Notes: generated by a model not told the origin, from the sequence alone. A stretch of DNA of 64,000 nt from Megamerina dolium (GCA_963854835.1 OY978528.1:55466508-55530507), one strand, 5' to 3'. Positions 1 to 12,436 are shown, numbered from the stretch's first letter. Made by a program: numbers and translations.

Positions 1-149
1 CACCGTTATGTAATTCAATACTTTCATTTGAAAGGTCATCTTTAGATTTAGCTCCTTCGGATAATTTTCTATTTCCAAATTTGAAAAAATGGCTTGATGG
101 TAGAAGATTTGCAAACAATGAAGAGGTGGAGTCTGCGGTAGATGGCTAA
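1..149 (+). pseudogene. mariner (DD34D-type) transposase C-terminal remnant
   Basis: From about 36 the frame reads SLDLAPSDNFLFPNLKK and then WLDGRRFANNEEVESAVDG before a TAA at 147-149. LAPSD...LFPNLKKWL is the block around the third catalytic aspartate of mariner transposases that cut and paste DNA at TA sites. Only this tail lies in the window; the rest is either left of base 1 or lost. It is a non-functional fragment. The family call is from motif recognition only. Confidence 0.75.
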
Positions 150-700
150 AGTGTATAGTGGGAAAAGTGTATAGAGTGAAAAGGAAATTATGTTGAGAAA
201 TAAAGAAAAATTTTCCCAAATTTGTTGTGTTTTCTTTGTTAGGTCGGGTAGTTCTGGGACTGCCCTCGTATGTCTGTGGGAGTGGTAAACGTAAATCTAT
301 ATATCTAACGACACCTTTGGTACAATTGTACCATATAAAATACCTTTTTGTATGGAAATTGTATGCATTTTTGTGTTTTAGATCACTTTTCTTTCTTTCT
401 TATCCTTTTTTTTTTATATCACTGAAGTAGAGATCTAGCCATCTCTTCCTACTTACATATTTATGTATGGTATTGTATTATTTTTATGTGCTGTATTGAT
501 TTTGTGATACTTATCTATTATAAAGGTTTTGAAATAAACGAGTGAATATTTGCGTTATTAGAATAAATAGAGCTGTTATTCATTCTAGTCGTCTGTAAAA
601 ATTACAATGAACTCGTACTTTTGGGATGTTGCATCAGCGGTTCTAAGAAGCCGTGAGTATTTTATTGTTTATCTGATTGATTTGTCTGATGTTTTGGCAG
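150..700. other. AT-rich stretch without recognisable gene
   Basis: No coding region is supported here. There is a short T-rich run near 390-420 and a possible AATAAA-type context near 530-570, but nothing to tie it to a transcript. Confidence 0.5.
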
Positions 701-709
701 CAAACAAAA

Positions 710-965
710 CACGTTCTTTCAAAAATCACCATAAAAAGCAGTCGCATGATGTTAAATCGCACAATTTTTATGGCCAATTAATCGGTCCATTTCGTGATTG
801 AATGCGATCTTGAAATTTTATTTTCAATGTGTGTTGATTCTGTGTGTGCTGTGGCTCCATCTTGTTGAACCCAAATGTTATTTGGATCAAATAACGATCT
901 CAAATGTTATTTGGGATCGTTATGTTGATCCCAAATGTTATTTGGATCAACATCAACATCAATTC
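710..965 (-). pseudogene. Tc1/mariner transposase remnant
   Basis: On the minus strand the fragment WVQQDGATAHTEST (second catalytic Asp block, about 840-880) is followed, with frame changes, by ISRxGPINWP and a CDLTSCDCFLW block (about 730-790) resembling the third-Asp region of the rosa-type elements elsewhere in this window. The fragment is short, frameshifted and lacks its N-terminus. The upstream end is scrambled by a small palindrome array at 871-945. Confidence 0.6.
871..945. repeat. three spaced copies of a 15-bp palindrome
   Basis: CCAAATGTTATTTGG (6-bp arms, 3-nt centre) occurs at 871-885 and 931-945, with a one-base variant at 900-914. Spacing is 29 and 31 bp. The intervening bases AACGATC and GATCGTT are also inverted around the middle copy, so the whole block is roughly palindromic. 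It sits inside the mariner remnant on the minus strand. Confidence 0.85.
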
Positions 966-1360
966 AGGCTACCAAAAGTTTTCAATCATGCTTCGGTAAC
1001 GTGCTGACTTGACGCTCATATATCTTCCATCATTGAAAAGTAGTGTACATTTGTTGGGTATTTTTTTTACGTATAATTGTAATCAATCATACTTTCAGAA
1101 TAAATAAAAGATTTTGAAGATTGTAAAGAAATTATGTATTTTTAATTAAAAAAACAAAAAGTTAATAGATGTGCTCTAATGAGCTGAGAGGGAGAGACAA
1201 ATTGATATGTGTGTGTGCAGCAACATACGAGAAAGTAACAATTGTTAACATTTTTTTAGATATTCAAGTAGTTTTAGAATAATGCTGTAATTACATAAGG
1301 ATATACAATATTTCTTTCAATAATTTCCATAGTTCTTATTTTCATCGTTTTTTCATTTCA

Positions 1361-1800
1361 TCCATTGTCCATTTTGCGGTTCCTTACCATTATGTGTGAA
1401 ATACAAGTGTCCTCCACGGAATCGGGTGCTTCAACAACAGCGTTTGAATGATGATGAGACTAATTTCTCGTTGACCAGCAAGATCGTGCGATTTATCACC
1501 GTTGGAGTTTTATTGTGGGGTTACGCAAAGAATATGAGGCTAATCCTCAAACTCTTGAAGCTTTGAAAACAAACATTCGTCAAGTTATGGCCGAAATATT
1601 GCCCGATATGTACCGGAGAGTCATCGAAAATTAGCTCACAAGGATCAAGTGCTGTAAGAGAGGAGGACATTTGAATGATATTTCATTTCACACATAATGG
1701 CAAGGCCCAAACATTATATGGAAATAAAAATTTGATCGAAATTCTAAACATAAGTATATTTTAATAACATTTACTTTCGCAACCACAAAATGAACAACCC
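1361..1800 (+). pseudogene. rosa-like Tc1/mariner remnant with inverted duplicated end
   Basis: The plus strand carries, across frame breaks, the transposase C-terminus: a PARSCD-like block near 1480, TLEALKTNIRQVMAEILPD near 1550-1610, and GGHLNDISFHT with a stop at about 1660-1697. The right end CAACCACAAAATGAACAACCC followed by TA resembles the terminal inverted repeat of the rosa copies at 2830 and 36190. The left end also looks like the transposase 3' end, but inverted: 1382-1415 matches the reverse complement of 1662-1705 apart from a short indel. This is a rearranged, non-coding derivative. Confidence 0.65.
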
Positions 1801-1812
1801 TATATTTCTTTT

Positions 1813-2829
1813 TTGTTACACACACGCAATATCGTACCCACATGTATGCTGCTGAGTACATTAATCAGCCCCGCCAGTCAATCATATTAATCATATTTCA
1901 TTCACTATCATCATTATCACGAAAATGGTCATTATCTTCATTATCAGTAGCACTTTACAACCTAACACATTACATTGTAATAGATGTTTGATATACAAAG
2001 AAATACACACATACAAACGCATGAACATGCACTCTCGTCTATAAACATAAAATAGACAGACTTTAAGGGAATTTAGCGCCAATTTGGTAGCTATTAAATG
2101 CTCATAATGTATGCTTTATGAAAGTGGTTTGTAAATGAGGGCAATATTGTCAAATATTAACTAGCCTGATAAGTATACTATAGCTCTATGCTATACACAC
2201 ACACACACAAAACATACATTTTGAAATGTGTGAATGTGACAAAAGCACTCGATACACGCAACATAGCCACAATGTGTTAATGTCAGACATTAAATCAAGT
2301 CTTCAAAATTAACATACTATGAACACATGCTATATATATGTGTATACCTATATAAATATGTGTGTGTGTGAACCTACTTAATCATGCCAATATATGAACT
2401 ATAAAGCATGTTCTGTCTTTATACTAAAATATTTTGTTTTTTTCATCAACCTGAACACGAATACATATGAAGGTATCAAAATTGGCATGTTGCTATGAAA
2501 GCTGCTAATTGGTACAGCAATTTATTTAATAGTTTCGTAAATAATATGTGATAGTAGAGTTATAACATTATAATTTGCAAACAAAATGTTCACTTTGCAA
2601 TACTATGAGCATTAAAGTTTCCCAGCAAAGTAAAATATGTGTGGAAATTCGATTCTCTCAAAATGGCGAATCTCCGATTATTGAATCTATTGATGGAAAT
2701 GGCAAAAATACATCTATATTGGCGTTGTCAGAGCGCTTTTTTTTGCAGTTCCGCAATAGTTGCATATTATTACATCCGTTCAGAGTCCTCTAGTCAAAAT
2801 TTACAATTATAAAATTTGTGCCATTTGTA
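1813..2829. other. non-coding stretch with short (CA)/(GT) tracts
   Basis: Short CA and GT microsatellites occur near 2190 and 2355. No gene, RNA or clear element was recognised. A 72-codon open frame near 2575 has no recognisable similarity and is treated as chance. Confidence 0.45.
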
Positions 2830-4124
2830 AAGGGTTATCCATTTTGCGGTTTCAAAAGTAAATGTAAATAAAACACATATAAAATACTTTTTATCATGAT
2901 ATTTCTTTTTTATTATAAAGTTTGAACGTTGACATTATGTGTGAAATACTACATCATTTAAATGACCACCACGCGAATTGTTGCAAGCATCGATTCTTTT
3001 GAGGTAATTTTCGACCACTTTTTGACACATATTGGGCGGTATCTCAGCCATAACGTGACGAATGTTGGTTTTTAGGTGCTCAAGAGTTAAAGGTTTATCT
3101 GCATAAACACGGTCTTTCGCGTAGCCCCACAAAAAAAAGTCAAGCGGTGTCAAATCGCATGATCTTGGTGGCCACTTGATATCGCCACGACGAGAAATTA
3201 CGCGGCCAGAAAATTTCTCTTGCAATAAAGCCATATTCGCTCGAGTTGTGTGGCATGTGGCACCGTCTTGTTGAAACCACATATTCTCTAAGTCGTATTC
3301 TTCAATAGCAGGCAAAAAAAAGTCGGTTATCATATGACCATAACGCTACGAATTGACGGTGACAGTCGTTCCATCGTCGTTTTCGAAGAAGTAAGGACCA
3401 ATCACACCTCCGGACCAAAGAGCGCACCAAGCAGTGACTTATTGTGCCTCTCTTCAATTACTTGAGGATTATCAGAACCCCAAATACGACAATTTTGTTT
3501 GTTAACATACCCACCGAATGAGAAATGTGCTTCGTCGCTGAAGAAAATTTTGTTCAAAAAATCGCCGTCCACCGCCTGTTGTTCAAGCACCCATTCGACG
3601 TATCTACGACGTTGTGAATGGTCAGCTGGCTTCAGTTGTTGTGTGAGCTGGATTTTATATGGATGTAGGTGTAGATTCAAATGCAAAATACGCCATAATG
3701 TGCCGTAAGACAGTCCTAATTCCTGAGAACGAGAAGGAATCGACACATTCGGGTTTTCGGCAACACTTTCACTTACAACAGCGATATTTTCGGTGGTACG
3801 AGCGAAACGATGATGCACAGGCCTTACAATATCTGTAACCGATCCAGTCTCTTCATATTTCTTCACAATTTTGCCAATTGCTTGCGTAGTTGGACGATTA
3901 TGTAAACCATAATCTCCTCTTAAAGCACGATATGTGGCTGTGGCTGAATCACCATTTTTGTAGTAGGTTTTTACAATTTTAATGCGTTGTGCGATAGTTA
4001 AGCGATCCATTTTCGCAAATGTCAGACTTTGAACTGAAAAAGAAAGAAATTGTTTTAACAACTCAGTTTGACAGATGTCGAAGTCTAGCCCTATACTTTT
4101 GAAACCACGAAATGGATAACACTT
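2830..4124 (-). mobile_element. rosa-group (DD41D) Tc1/mariner element, copy 1
   Basis: The element is full length with dead coding, 1295 bp. The left end AAGGGTTATCCATTTTGCGG and right end (read inward) AAGTGTTATCCATTTCGTGG form imperfect terminal inverted repeats, and both continue with TTTCAAAAGTA. TA lies immediately outside each end (2828-2829 and 4125-4126), the Tc1/mariner target duplication. The transposase runs on the minus strand and is broken (separate entry). A closely similar copy with an internal deletion lies at 36190-36935, so the family moved fairly recently. Confidence 0.9.
2935..4010 (-). pseudogene. rosa-type transposase with 10-bp deletion and stop
   Basis: The protein starts MDRLTIAQRIKIVKTYYKNG, the N-terminal helix-turn-helix of this transposase group. 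It then has FFSDEAHFSF (first Asp), WFQQDGATCHT (second Asp) and RSCDLTPLDFFLWGY (third Asp), and ends GGHLNDVVFHT. There are 41 residues between the second Asp and the Asp of TPLD, the DD41D signature of the rosa group, which was named from a Ceratitis fruit fly. Compared with the copy at 36295-36765, about 10 bp are missing near 3440, which shifts the frame after the ERHNKS region. A TAG replaces GAG near 3350. Repair would give about 361 residues, so the gene is otherwise complete. It is minus-strand, the same as the host DIP gene, and lies beyond that gene's 3' end. Confidence 0.9.
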
Positions 4125-4279
4125 TACATTTAAGGGACATTTTGGACTTATCACAACTAAAATATTTCGATAAAAAAATTGCTTTGTTTTTTCCAAAAAA
4201 CTCTAAATGTTAGATCCAAACTTCTTAATGGAATAGATTAGGAATTATAAAAAGAAATTACGGACTTTTCGAGGACTTG

Positions 4280-5110
4280 ATTATATGTCATTAAATATAT
4301 CACCAATAAATCAATCAATCAAATCAATCAATTGTTGTTGGAACAAGAATATAATCCTTGTTCATCAAGTGGACCACGCGAAACCAGACCAAGGTATGTT
4401 AGAGGATATGAGTCCTATAGCTGATACCTCTGGGGGCCAACCACAAGTGTTACGGGCACTGCGACCAAACGAGATCTTTTGTATGCAAACCCGTCTATGA
4501 CACTGGAATCTCCTCTACCTTTTTAATGAAGGATAGAATTGATCTTGTGGAACTTTTGATAATTGAAGCTGGTGTTGGGAAACTCAGCTGAAAGTGTTTG
4601 AGGCGTAGTCTGGCCAAGGCCGGACATTCGCAAAGTATGTGGATCGATGTTTTATCCTTCTCCAGACAGAGTCTACACTCCGTGTCAGAGGATAGTCCCA
4701 TTTTGTGGAGGTGGTATTTTAAACAGTTATGTCTTGAGAGATAGCCGGTTATTAGGCGTAGGATTGTTCTGCTAAGACTAATTCTGTCAACAGCTGCATT
4801 GAAGCTGATGAGAGTTTTCGCTTGGCGAAGACCTATCGAATTTGTCCATTTTAGTAGGTATTTGTCGTGGTAATGTTATTCTCTCATAGCATTGGCCGAT
4901 GCTCAGCTTATACCACAGAAAGGTTCCGGGCCCGTCAGCGGAGAAGACGAGCCAGCTCTTGCTAGTTCGTCCGTCACTTTGTTGCTCTCAATTCCTTTGT
5001 GTTCCTGTGACATAATGTGACCTTGTTTCGCATAGAGAGTTTTTGTATGATAATCAAGTATTCGGTGACTAGTTTGGAGAAGAACTCCCATAAGAAGAAA
5101 GATTTGATGG
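4280..5110 (-). pseudogene. LINE 3' fragment: RNase H end and CCHC-like tail
   Basis: Minus-strand reading from about 5040 gives HKGIESNKVTDELARAG (RNase H end), then GPEPFCGIS. Two in-frame stops follow, then KYLLKWTNSIGLRQAKTL, ITGYLSRHNCLKYHLHKMG, and a cysteine-rich tail CRLCLEKDKTSIHILCECPA ending at 4495. RNase H followed by CxxC...H...C is the C-terminal layout of I/R1-type non-LTR retrotransposon polyproteins. A frame change occurs upstream of 5040. The probable 3' end carries a GATT-rich simple tail (4283-4330). It is a dead 5'-truncated copy. Another diverged fragment of a similar tail lies at 16621-16990. Confidence 0.8.
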
Positions 5111-7880
5111 CAATATATCACCAATAGTGTAAAAAATTGTTTTGCTGGGATACAGTAGTACAACTGCATATATTGATTTATAACAAAAAATTTGTGAACA
5201 ATACATTGTATGTACAAAATATGTAGATATACCTTTTATCCTCTTCTGTGGTAGATTGTTTGCATGTCCGTACCAATTACTTCTATGTAGTTGCATATTT
5301 ATATTTACAGTTTTGTATACAAGAGTGATGTATAGTAGTAACACATAATTTTTTTCATATTCATATATACCTTTTACCTTTTGAGTTGTGATGAATAAAA
5401 GCCAAATAGCGTGGAGTTTATGCCAAACATGGGTGTTTGTGTTGACGACTATTTGTAGCTTTTATATTTAATTGGAGCTTACACATGTAATTCTTACTTT
5501 GCTTTGAATCATTTGTAAATGCAAAACGTTAAGCATTGATAAAAGCAACCAACGAATGATACACTGGGAGAAATATTGTATTTTGATGTAATTCTGCGAT
5601 GGGGTGAATTCATTAGGCTAGAATAAATGATATTTTTACTGTATGGAATTATCACTAGCATTTGCCTTATTTTGCTATAAACTATCTTATTAATGTTGTA
5701 CTTACTATCAATTTAATTATTTAAAGCGGTTTGTAAATAAAATATTTAAAGTTATTTTATATATTTATTTGTTTATTTTTTCATCATCACTATTATTATT
5801 AGCTTTAGCTAACTCTTATTAACATCATAATTTTTGTATTAATTTTTGCTTTCATACACTATACTATTATATACTTAAATAATTTATATTTTAATACTTT
5901 TATTTATACTTCTTATTTTGATGTTGTTCGTTTGTGTGTTATTTCTTGATATAAACATTTTTATATATTTTAAATATTTATTTTAATTTTAATTTATTTG
6001 AATACCTCAATGCTATTGATTTTTTTTGTGTTTTTCAAAAATATGTTTTTAAATTTATTATTTATTTCATGTTAAATGTTTTACGATTTAAGCGTTTACA
6101 AATTTTTGCTTTTCTTAAGAATGTATTGCATTATTTTTAATATGAGAACTTTTTGTAGAAATTCTTAGGTAATCCTTAAGGAATCACAAAATCATATGAA
6201 ATAGTTTTAAAGTGTTGACTAGGCAGTCTAGCATTGAGAAGTAAATAGTACAGACTAATACAGTCGTATGATGTCATAGTTTTAAATTGAACAAATCCAT
6301 ATGAACATACACTTCTAATCGTAAGGGCTATTTTAGCAAAACAAGCGTTTAGCAATGGTTGTATGCTTTCAGAGTTGTATCCGTTTGCCTTTGTTTGGAA
6401 GCCAACAACATTTTTTGAAATAATGTAAAATTTGTTATACCAAAAACCATTATTACCATTACCATTACAATTTATTATACCTAGAATCAGCTAACTAAAT
6501 CTTAATAAATAAATAAAACAAAGCTTTGAGGCCAGAAGAATTTGAATACAATTTATAGAATGAAATTTGTACGTGAGCAAAATTTTAGCGCGCTTTTTAT
6601 TTATGTGTTATTGGCAATATTATTAGTTTTGTCTTGCACAATATTATGCAGTATAATATTATAATACAATACATTTTGTTGGCCTAAGAATATTAACATA
6701 CTATATGTACAATATTAGGATGAAGAAAGTTTTATGCAACGATTTTTTCCGATAAAACGTGTAGCAGATAAGTAATCTATGGATGATTTTGAGCACAATT
6801 GCTTAAGAGGTCGAGATTATATATTCTTAGGGAAAGGTTGACAAAAAAGTCAAAGCACTGCAACTTAAAAGCTCTTTTGTGTTGCAAACACTCTAGGTCG
6901 AATATAAACCTTTTGAAAATTTTAACATTGGTATTATCCTTAATAGATTAAGGACCAATAGACACAAAGTGGACAGCTTAAAGTTTCATAAAGTAAGAAA
7001 CTGAAATTTTAATATAAATGGCTCTAGTTGAAAATGTCAAATCAGATCAACACCGATTTTTTATGAATTTTAACATCTGTAAACAATATCCAATTCACTT
7101 TATTACAAGTTTATTCAACAACGCACTTTTGTCAAATGATATTTAAGTTGAAATTTGAGCCTTCAAACTATGATATCTGGAGAGCATTGGACATTTCGTC
7201 CCATCTGAAGAAAACTGTCACAGAATAAGATCAGATGTTTGTGTCAGAATATGCTCACAATTCATGCATTTTCGCTGAAAATATTTAAAGACGTTGATTT
7301 ACAAGTATTATTTAATGAGAATGATGGTTAAATAAAAGAGCGATTCGCAAAGTAATTAAATGTGTCCCAAAAATGCAACTCTGGTCATATGACAGCTAAT
7401 CAAAAGTCCTTGAATGTGGAATGTTCCACATGAACTGACTGAAATGCAACATGAAAACTGAAGATGAACTGCTACTTTCCGGCTACCGGCCGTAGAGTTC
7501 TGCGCTGAAACTCTACGGGTTGTGTAAAGTGGATATATTTAGATATCATTAAACAAAATAAAATTATACGTCGTCCTGACTAACCGACCACATCGACCGC
7601 AATGCCAATCGCTTCGGAAAGAAGACAATTCCCAGTGTGTTATAGGATCAGTGTAGTATATGTTGAATTTTTGTAAAAAAAATCTGAAGAGTACCACATA
7701 AACCGAGTGTTTTTTTTAGAGTGAAATAGTTTCCTATAAGGATAAAACGGTATAGCAGTTATCAAATCTGGTAACCCAAAAGCCTGTTGTACTCAGTAAG
7801 GTTTGCAATTGCATCATGATAATATTGCCACTGCAACAACGCTTGCAAATATTGAAATTTTATTACGAAAATCACTATTC
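5111..7880. other. AT-rich stretch, no gene seen
   Basis: No coding region, RNA gene or classifiable element was recognised. The composition is very AT-rich (especially 5640-6130). The one structured feature is a GC-richer hairpin at 7490-7518. Confidence 0.45.
7490..7518. repeat. perfect 10-bp stem hairpin
   Basis: CCGTAGAGTT (7490-7499) pairs perfectly with AACTCTACGG (7509-7518) around a 9-nt loop. The surrounding 40 bp are markedly GC-richer than the neighbourhood. The function is unknown; it could be part of an unrecognised mobile element. Confidence 0.7.
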
Positions 7881-7894
7881 AGTCATCCAAGCTT

Positions 7895-8345
7895 AAAGAT
7901 CTCTACATCCATTTTAATGGTTTTCTTTTTATATTCAGTGATGAAGCTTATTTTTGGTTCAATGGGTATGTGAACAAGCAAAATTGTCGGATTTAGAGTA
8001 AAGACAATTCTTCTGACACCATTACATCCACAGAAACTTACTGTTTGATGCGATTTATGGGTTGGTGGAATCACTGGTAAATGAACTTCATGAAAAACAC
8101 GACAGGCAACAACATAACCATCAATGGTGATCGGGACAGGGCCATGATAACTGATGATTCCCGAATTGCTTGATTTCTTGATATGAATGTGGTTTAAGCA
8201 AGACGGAACTACATGCTATATATCGAACATAACAGTCGTTTTATTGAAGGAAGTATTTGGTGACAGCATAATCTCTCGAAATGGAACTGTGATCTATCCA
8301 GCAAGATCTTGCGATTTAACGCTTCTGGACTATTTTTTGTGAAAG
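7895..8345 (+). pseudogene. rosa-like (DD41D) transposase remnant
   Basis: The plus strand reads FSDEAYFWFNGYVNKQNCRI (first Asp block, about 7940-7995), then TINGDR, DMNVV and KQDGTTCYISN (second Asp, about 8200) and SIISRNGTVIYPARSCDLTL with LDYFL (third Asp, about 8330), with several stops and frame changes. Counting from the second Asp to the Asp of LLDYFL again gives 41 residues between, as in the rosa group. No terminal repeats were recognised. It is an old, immobile copy. Confidence 0.75.
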
Positions 8346-9979
8346 AGCTAGTTTATTGATCGAATTATTGCCGAGATTAAGCCCAAATCATATTCAAGCA
8401 CTAATTGCATATAATTATATTTTCAATAAAGGCAAATTTACTTCAGAATCTTATATTTTTGGAATTTTTTTACCCAAATTTGAAAGTGCTTCACTTAAAA
8501 AAGGTCATGTTCAGCACTCGTCTATAACTTTAGTATATTTTATGAAAATCGTCATCGGAAAGAACATTAGAAAATTTTCTGAAACTCCAAATTCGATTTA
8601 GAGTTATAATCTCTTCAACAATTTTACACATAATCATCTGCTGATTCTTTACTTTCATTTTTCTATACGGTTGATCGAAAAAATTGAAGCAACTCCAATA
8701 TGAATATTATTATTATTTATTACATTTATGAAATGCCGATACTTACTTATTACTAATTAATAATATTTTGATATTCATAATATTGAATAAATTTATTGTA
8801 CGAATATTTCATATTTTATTATACAAGTATTTTACTATACATATTATTGTAGTTTGTATTATTTTTATATTTATTTTTTTTTCAAAAATATAATCTATAT
8901 ACAATTGGTTATATAAATATTTAATATTCTATTTTTTAACTTGTTGTCTTTTTATAAATGCCATATAGATATAATAGTTTTTAATTTTTTTTTTCATATA
9001 ATCTATGTACACTTTGTTAATTATTTTGTTTTTTTATTTTCTTTTTATTCTACGATATTTTCTGTGATTTTATTGTTTGTTTTATTGTTGTTTTTATTTT
9101 AATCAGCTATAGATACATAGTATATATATACAAAATACGTATGTACATAAATGCCGTTGTCTGTTTTTTGTCGGATATTTGTGTGACAGATATTATAATA
9201 TTATTTATTTTATTTTTTTGTTCAATTTCAATATGTAGTTGATTTTTCGGAAATGAAATTTATTTAACATAATTATGCATTGCACATCAACAATAACGAA
9301 TCACATTTCATTGCTGCTGCTGCTGCTGTTAGAACTTTAAATAAGCTAATTTAATATATTATTATTATGCTGGCATTTTGGTGTTTTTGTTTTTATGCAA
9401 TTTTGCATTTTCATTTTTTTTTTCTACTTACAATTTCCGCTTTGAGTTGTTGATTTCTATCCACACACACACACACACATACCAAATATAACATTGTTAA
9501 TTTCGCTGATTTTTCCCACATTCAAATAAATAAATTTGTTATTTTGCTGTGGTATGCTTTTATTTATTTATTACTGTGATTTAAATTTAACATTTTTTTT
9601 TGTTTGTTTTAAATTCAATTTAAATTAATTTTGTTTTTACAAATTTTAATATGAAAAAGTATTTTATGTTCTGAAAATAATCGGTAGAAATTTTATTAAT
9701 ATCGCCATAGAGATTATAAATTCTTGAACTCTCATGTTTTTTGAACTTAAGTATAAATCTTTTTATTAAAAGTTGTGAATGAATGAATTAAAGTTTTACT
9801 TGAGTTCATTGTTTTCTCTCAATCTCTCTCATTTTCACCCTCTATCTTTCATTATGTTCCTCCTGTTCACCCTCACTTTTCACCTTAACGTTTATGAAAG
9901 TAATAAATTAAAAAGGGATATTTTTTGTTTTTGTTTCATTTAACTATTATTTTATTATTGTGGATATTGCACTTTTATA

Positions 9980-10002
9980 GTTGTTGTTGTTGTTGTTGTT
10001 GT
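9980..10002. repeat. (GTT)n microsatellite
   Basis: About eight uninterrupted GTT units. No link to a gene is visible. Confidence 0.9.
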
Positions 10003-10652
10003 TATGCTTGTTTTTCAAGTCATCCATCATTGGCTGCTTTATCGTACATTTTCCATATATGAACTCTTATGGTCAACATGCATATAGTCAGGGCTGTATT
10101 GAGAAATTTGAGCGACCTTTTTGAATAGATTATGTAATTGCGCAAAGAATATTATTTCAAGTTTGACGCATTTTACACAATTTTATATGTTAGGATTGTG
10201 TCGTACAGCAGAGATAAATCATTATCAAGAACGTTTTCAAGTTTACGAGACACAGACTACGGTATTACATATTCAAATTTAGAAGTGCGGTCATTTGGAC
10301 TAATTATTTGAAATAATTTCGAATTCGTGAAGCGTCATAATCAATTAATTACAAAAGGTGCTGATACTATCTTTCATTTTCTCTTTATCACTTGGAATCT
10401 ATCACGACATCAGGGCTTCAAGCTCTGAACGGTTCTGAGTTCACAACACCTATCGTTTATGCGATTTCATTACACAGTAAGCCTCTTTCTCTGAATCCGG
10501 TCCTGTATAAAGCATGCGTATATGTCCAACCATATAATATATATGTGTGCATGATGGTGTTAAACAATTATATGAAACAAAGCAACTTAATTAACCGTTA
10601 TGCTGACAATTTCCTTTATTCTTCTTTTTATTTTTGTTTGTTCTTTTCTCCC

Positions 10653-10654
<2 letters not shown>

Positions 10655-10690
<36 letters not shown>
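10655..10690. repeat. (AT)n microsatellite
   Basis: About 18 uninterrupted AT units. They create a spurious repeating Tyr-Ile open frame. Confidence 0.95.
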
Positions 10691-10692
<2 letters not shown>

Positions 10693-11549
10693 ATTTACTT
10701 TGAGTTCTTTTATCTGTTAAAATGACACTATCGGTCTCATTAATAATGCAATCATTACTCTTATCATTGCCAGCATATATTGTACGATATATAAGGTTGA
10801 AATCTATAAAACTATATTTTATATACTCATACCTGTACTCAGCACTTCAAAGTGATGAAATTTTAATAAGCAATTTATAACAGCATATAAATACAAATTA
10901 CTTATTGCAAGAATAATACATGTGCATTAATTATTGAGTCATCGCCTCTAGCCTGAATGAGTCCTAGGATAAATGAAAGTAGACTACTGGCTGATTTTAA
11001 TCTTTGAAAGGTTTTGCCATACTAGCTCGTAGTTCCAGAAGATCTATATTTCATGAGAAAATTTCAAACTTGTTCTTTATATTTAGAAATCCATTATCGT
11101 ACGATACATCGACTTAAAGTTTAAATTTTAGGAATATTCCTAAGGTTTTCTACATTCTGTGGAACGAGTTTTTAAATATGATAAACTCTAAGGATTTTAA
11201 TAACCTATTCACTTCAATTAAGTTTCTTGTTACAGTGTTTATAGTACGTTGCCGGAAAATAATCACTTAAAGTGCCTGAAAGCGTTAACATATTCCCAGT
11301 TTATGTCAGTATAGAAGTTTGTCAGATCTGTGTTATTATATGCTGCTCTAGTTTTGGGTTGATACAACGCTCAGGACAACATATTTGAGTGGCATCCAGG
11401 CGGCAGTGCTATTTGCAATATGGCGCAATAGGCTCAGCATAAGATGCCCGGGGATGACATATCAATTGGAAAAGTAAGATAACATATATCACGACGGCTA
11501 ACGATTACTATTATAAAGTACTTGACGATGCACAAGGTTTGATATACAG

Positions 11550-11760
11550 GGTGTACATATAGAACCGAAACAACAAGCATATTATCCCAAAATAGTAAAA
11601 AATGTTTTATTCAAAATAACGAGCATTGCCTGCTACGCATTTTTATCATCGAGATGCAATTTTTGCATGACTCGCCAACAATAACTGGTTCATTATTTGA
11701 GCGAATTCAATTATTACACAATTTTTGAATATTTGCATTAGAAACGACGCACACTGTGTC
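11550..11760 (-). mobile_element. possible DNA-transposon 3' end
   Basis: ATACAGGGTGTACATATAG at about 11550 resembles the outer end of mariner-like elements (compare CAGGGTGATTTTT at 27161). Inward on the minus strand there is a short low-complexity coding-like tail. No second end was found, so this is tentative. Confidence 0.25.
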
Positions 11761-11779
11761 GAACATGGACAAAAGTTGA

Positions 11780-12436
11780 TATTATAAAAGTAAATACTCT
11801 AGTAAAGTGGAATACAAAAGGGTTTCTACATAAATTATTATAATTATTATTATTATAATTATAATTTCGTAAAGTCAAACTTTGCGAAAATATGTAACTT
11901 TGCATAAGAAATGTTATATTATTACCCATAAGAAGAATCTTTCTGAATTAAAAGTTGTAATACAACTCTATGAATTACACTACTCGACAGAAAAAAAGTA
12001 CCTAAAAAAAGTATGTTTTCTAGCCTAAGCTTGGATCTCTACACAAGAAAAAGAAACTAGCACTCTTTCATTTTTCCAAAGACGCGTTTCCGAGATATTC
12101 GCGAAAAGCGTGATTTTTTGCACTTTTTTTAGTTAATGGCAAAAATTTCGAAAACGATTCAACCTTATAATATGATTTGCATACTATTCGAAAGCCGTGG
12201 TCTTCTTCTTTCTGACAATGTGCTGTGTGTGTCGATTGAACTAAATTTGGCTGAGTTTTTAATTTAATTTTTAATAAAGTTAATTTTTGATCAAGTAAAA
12301 AAAAGTTTTTTGACGCTTCTTGACCGAGATTTTTTAGATTTATATAGCCGAGAGCATGTATTGAAATATTTATAAAATTTAGATGCAACTGTTTTAAAAA
12401 ATTAACTTTATGTATCGTCATATAAGGTGAAATATA
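11780..12436. other. unassigned stretch
   Basis: A 117-codon minus-strand frame (12068-12421) is Lys- and Leu-rich with no motif that I recognise. It abuts the plus-strand frame at 12437 head to head, so both could belong to one degraded element, but nothing confirms this. Confidence 0.3.

Larger units (their letters stand above)
8346..11540. other. AT-rich stretch, no gene seen
   Basis: Simple repeats are present: (CA)n near 9462-9479, (GTT)8 at about 9980-10002 and (AT)n at 10655-10690. Pyrimidine-rich sequence lies near 9820-9890. An 81-codon open frame starting near 8356 directly after the mariner remnant has no recognisable similarity. Confidence 0.45.
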
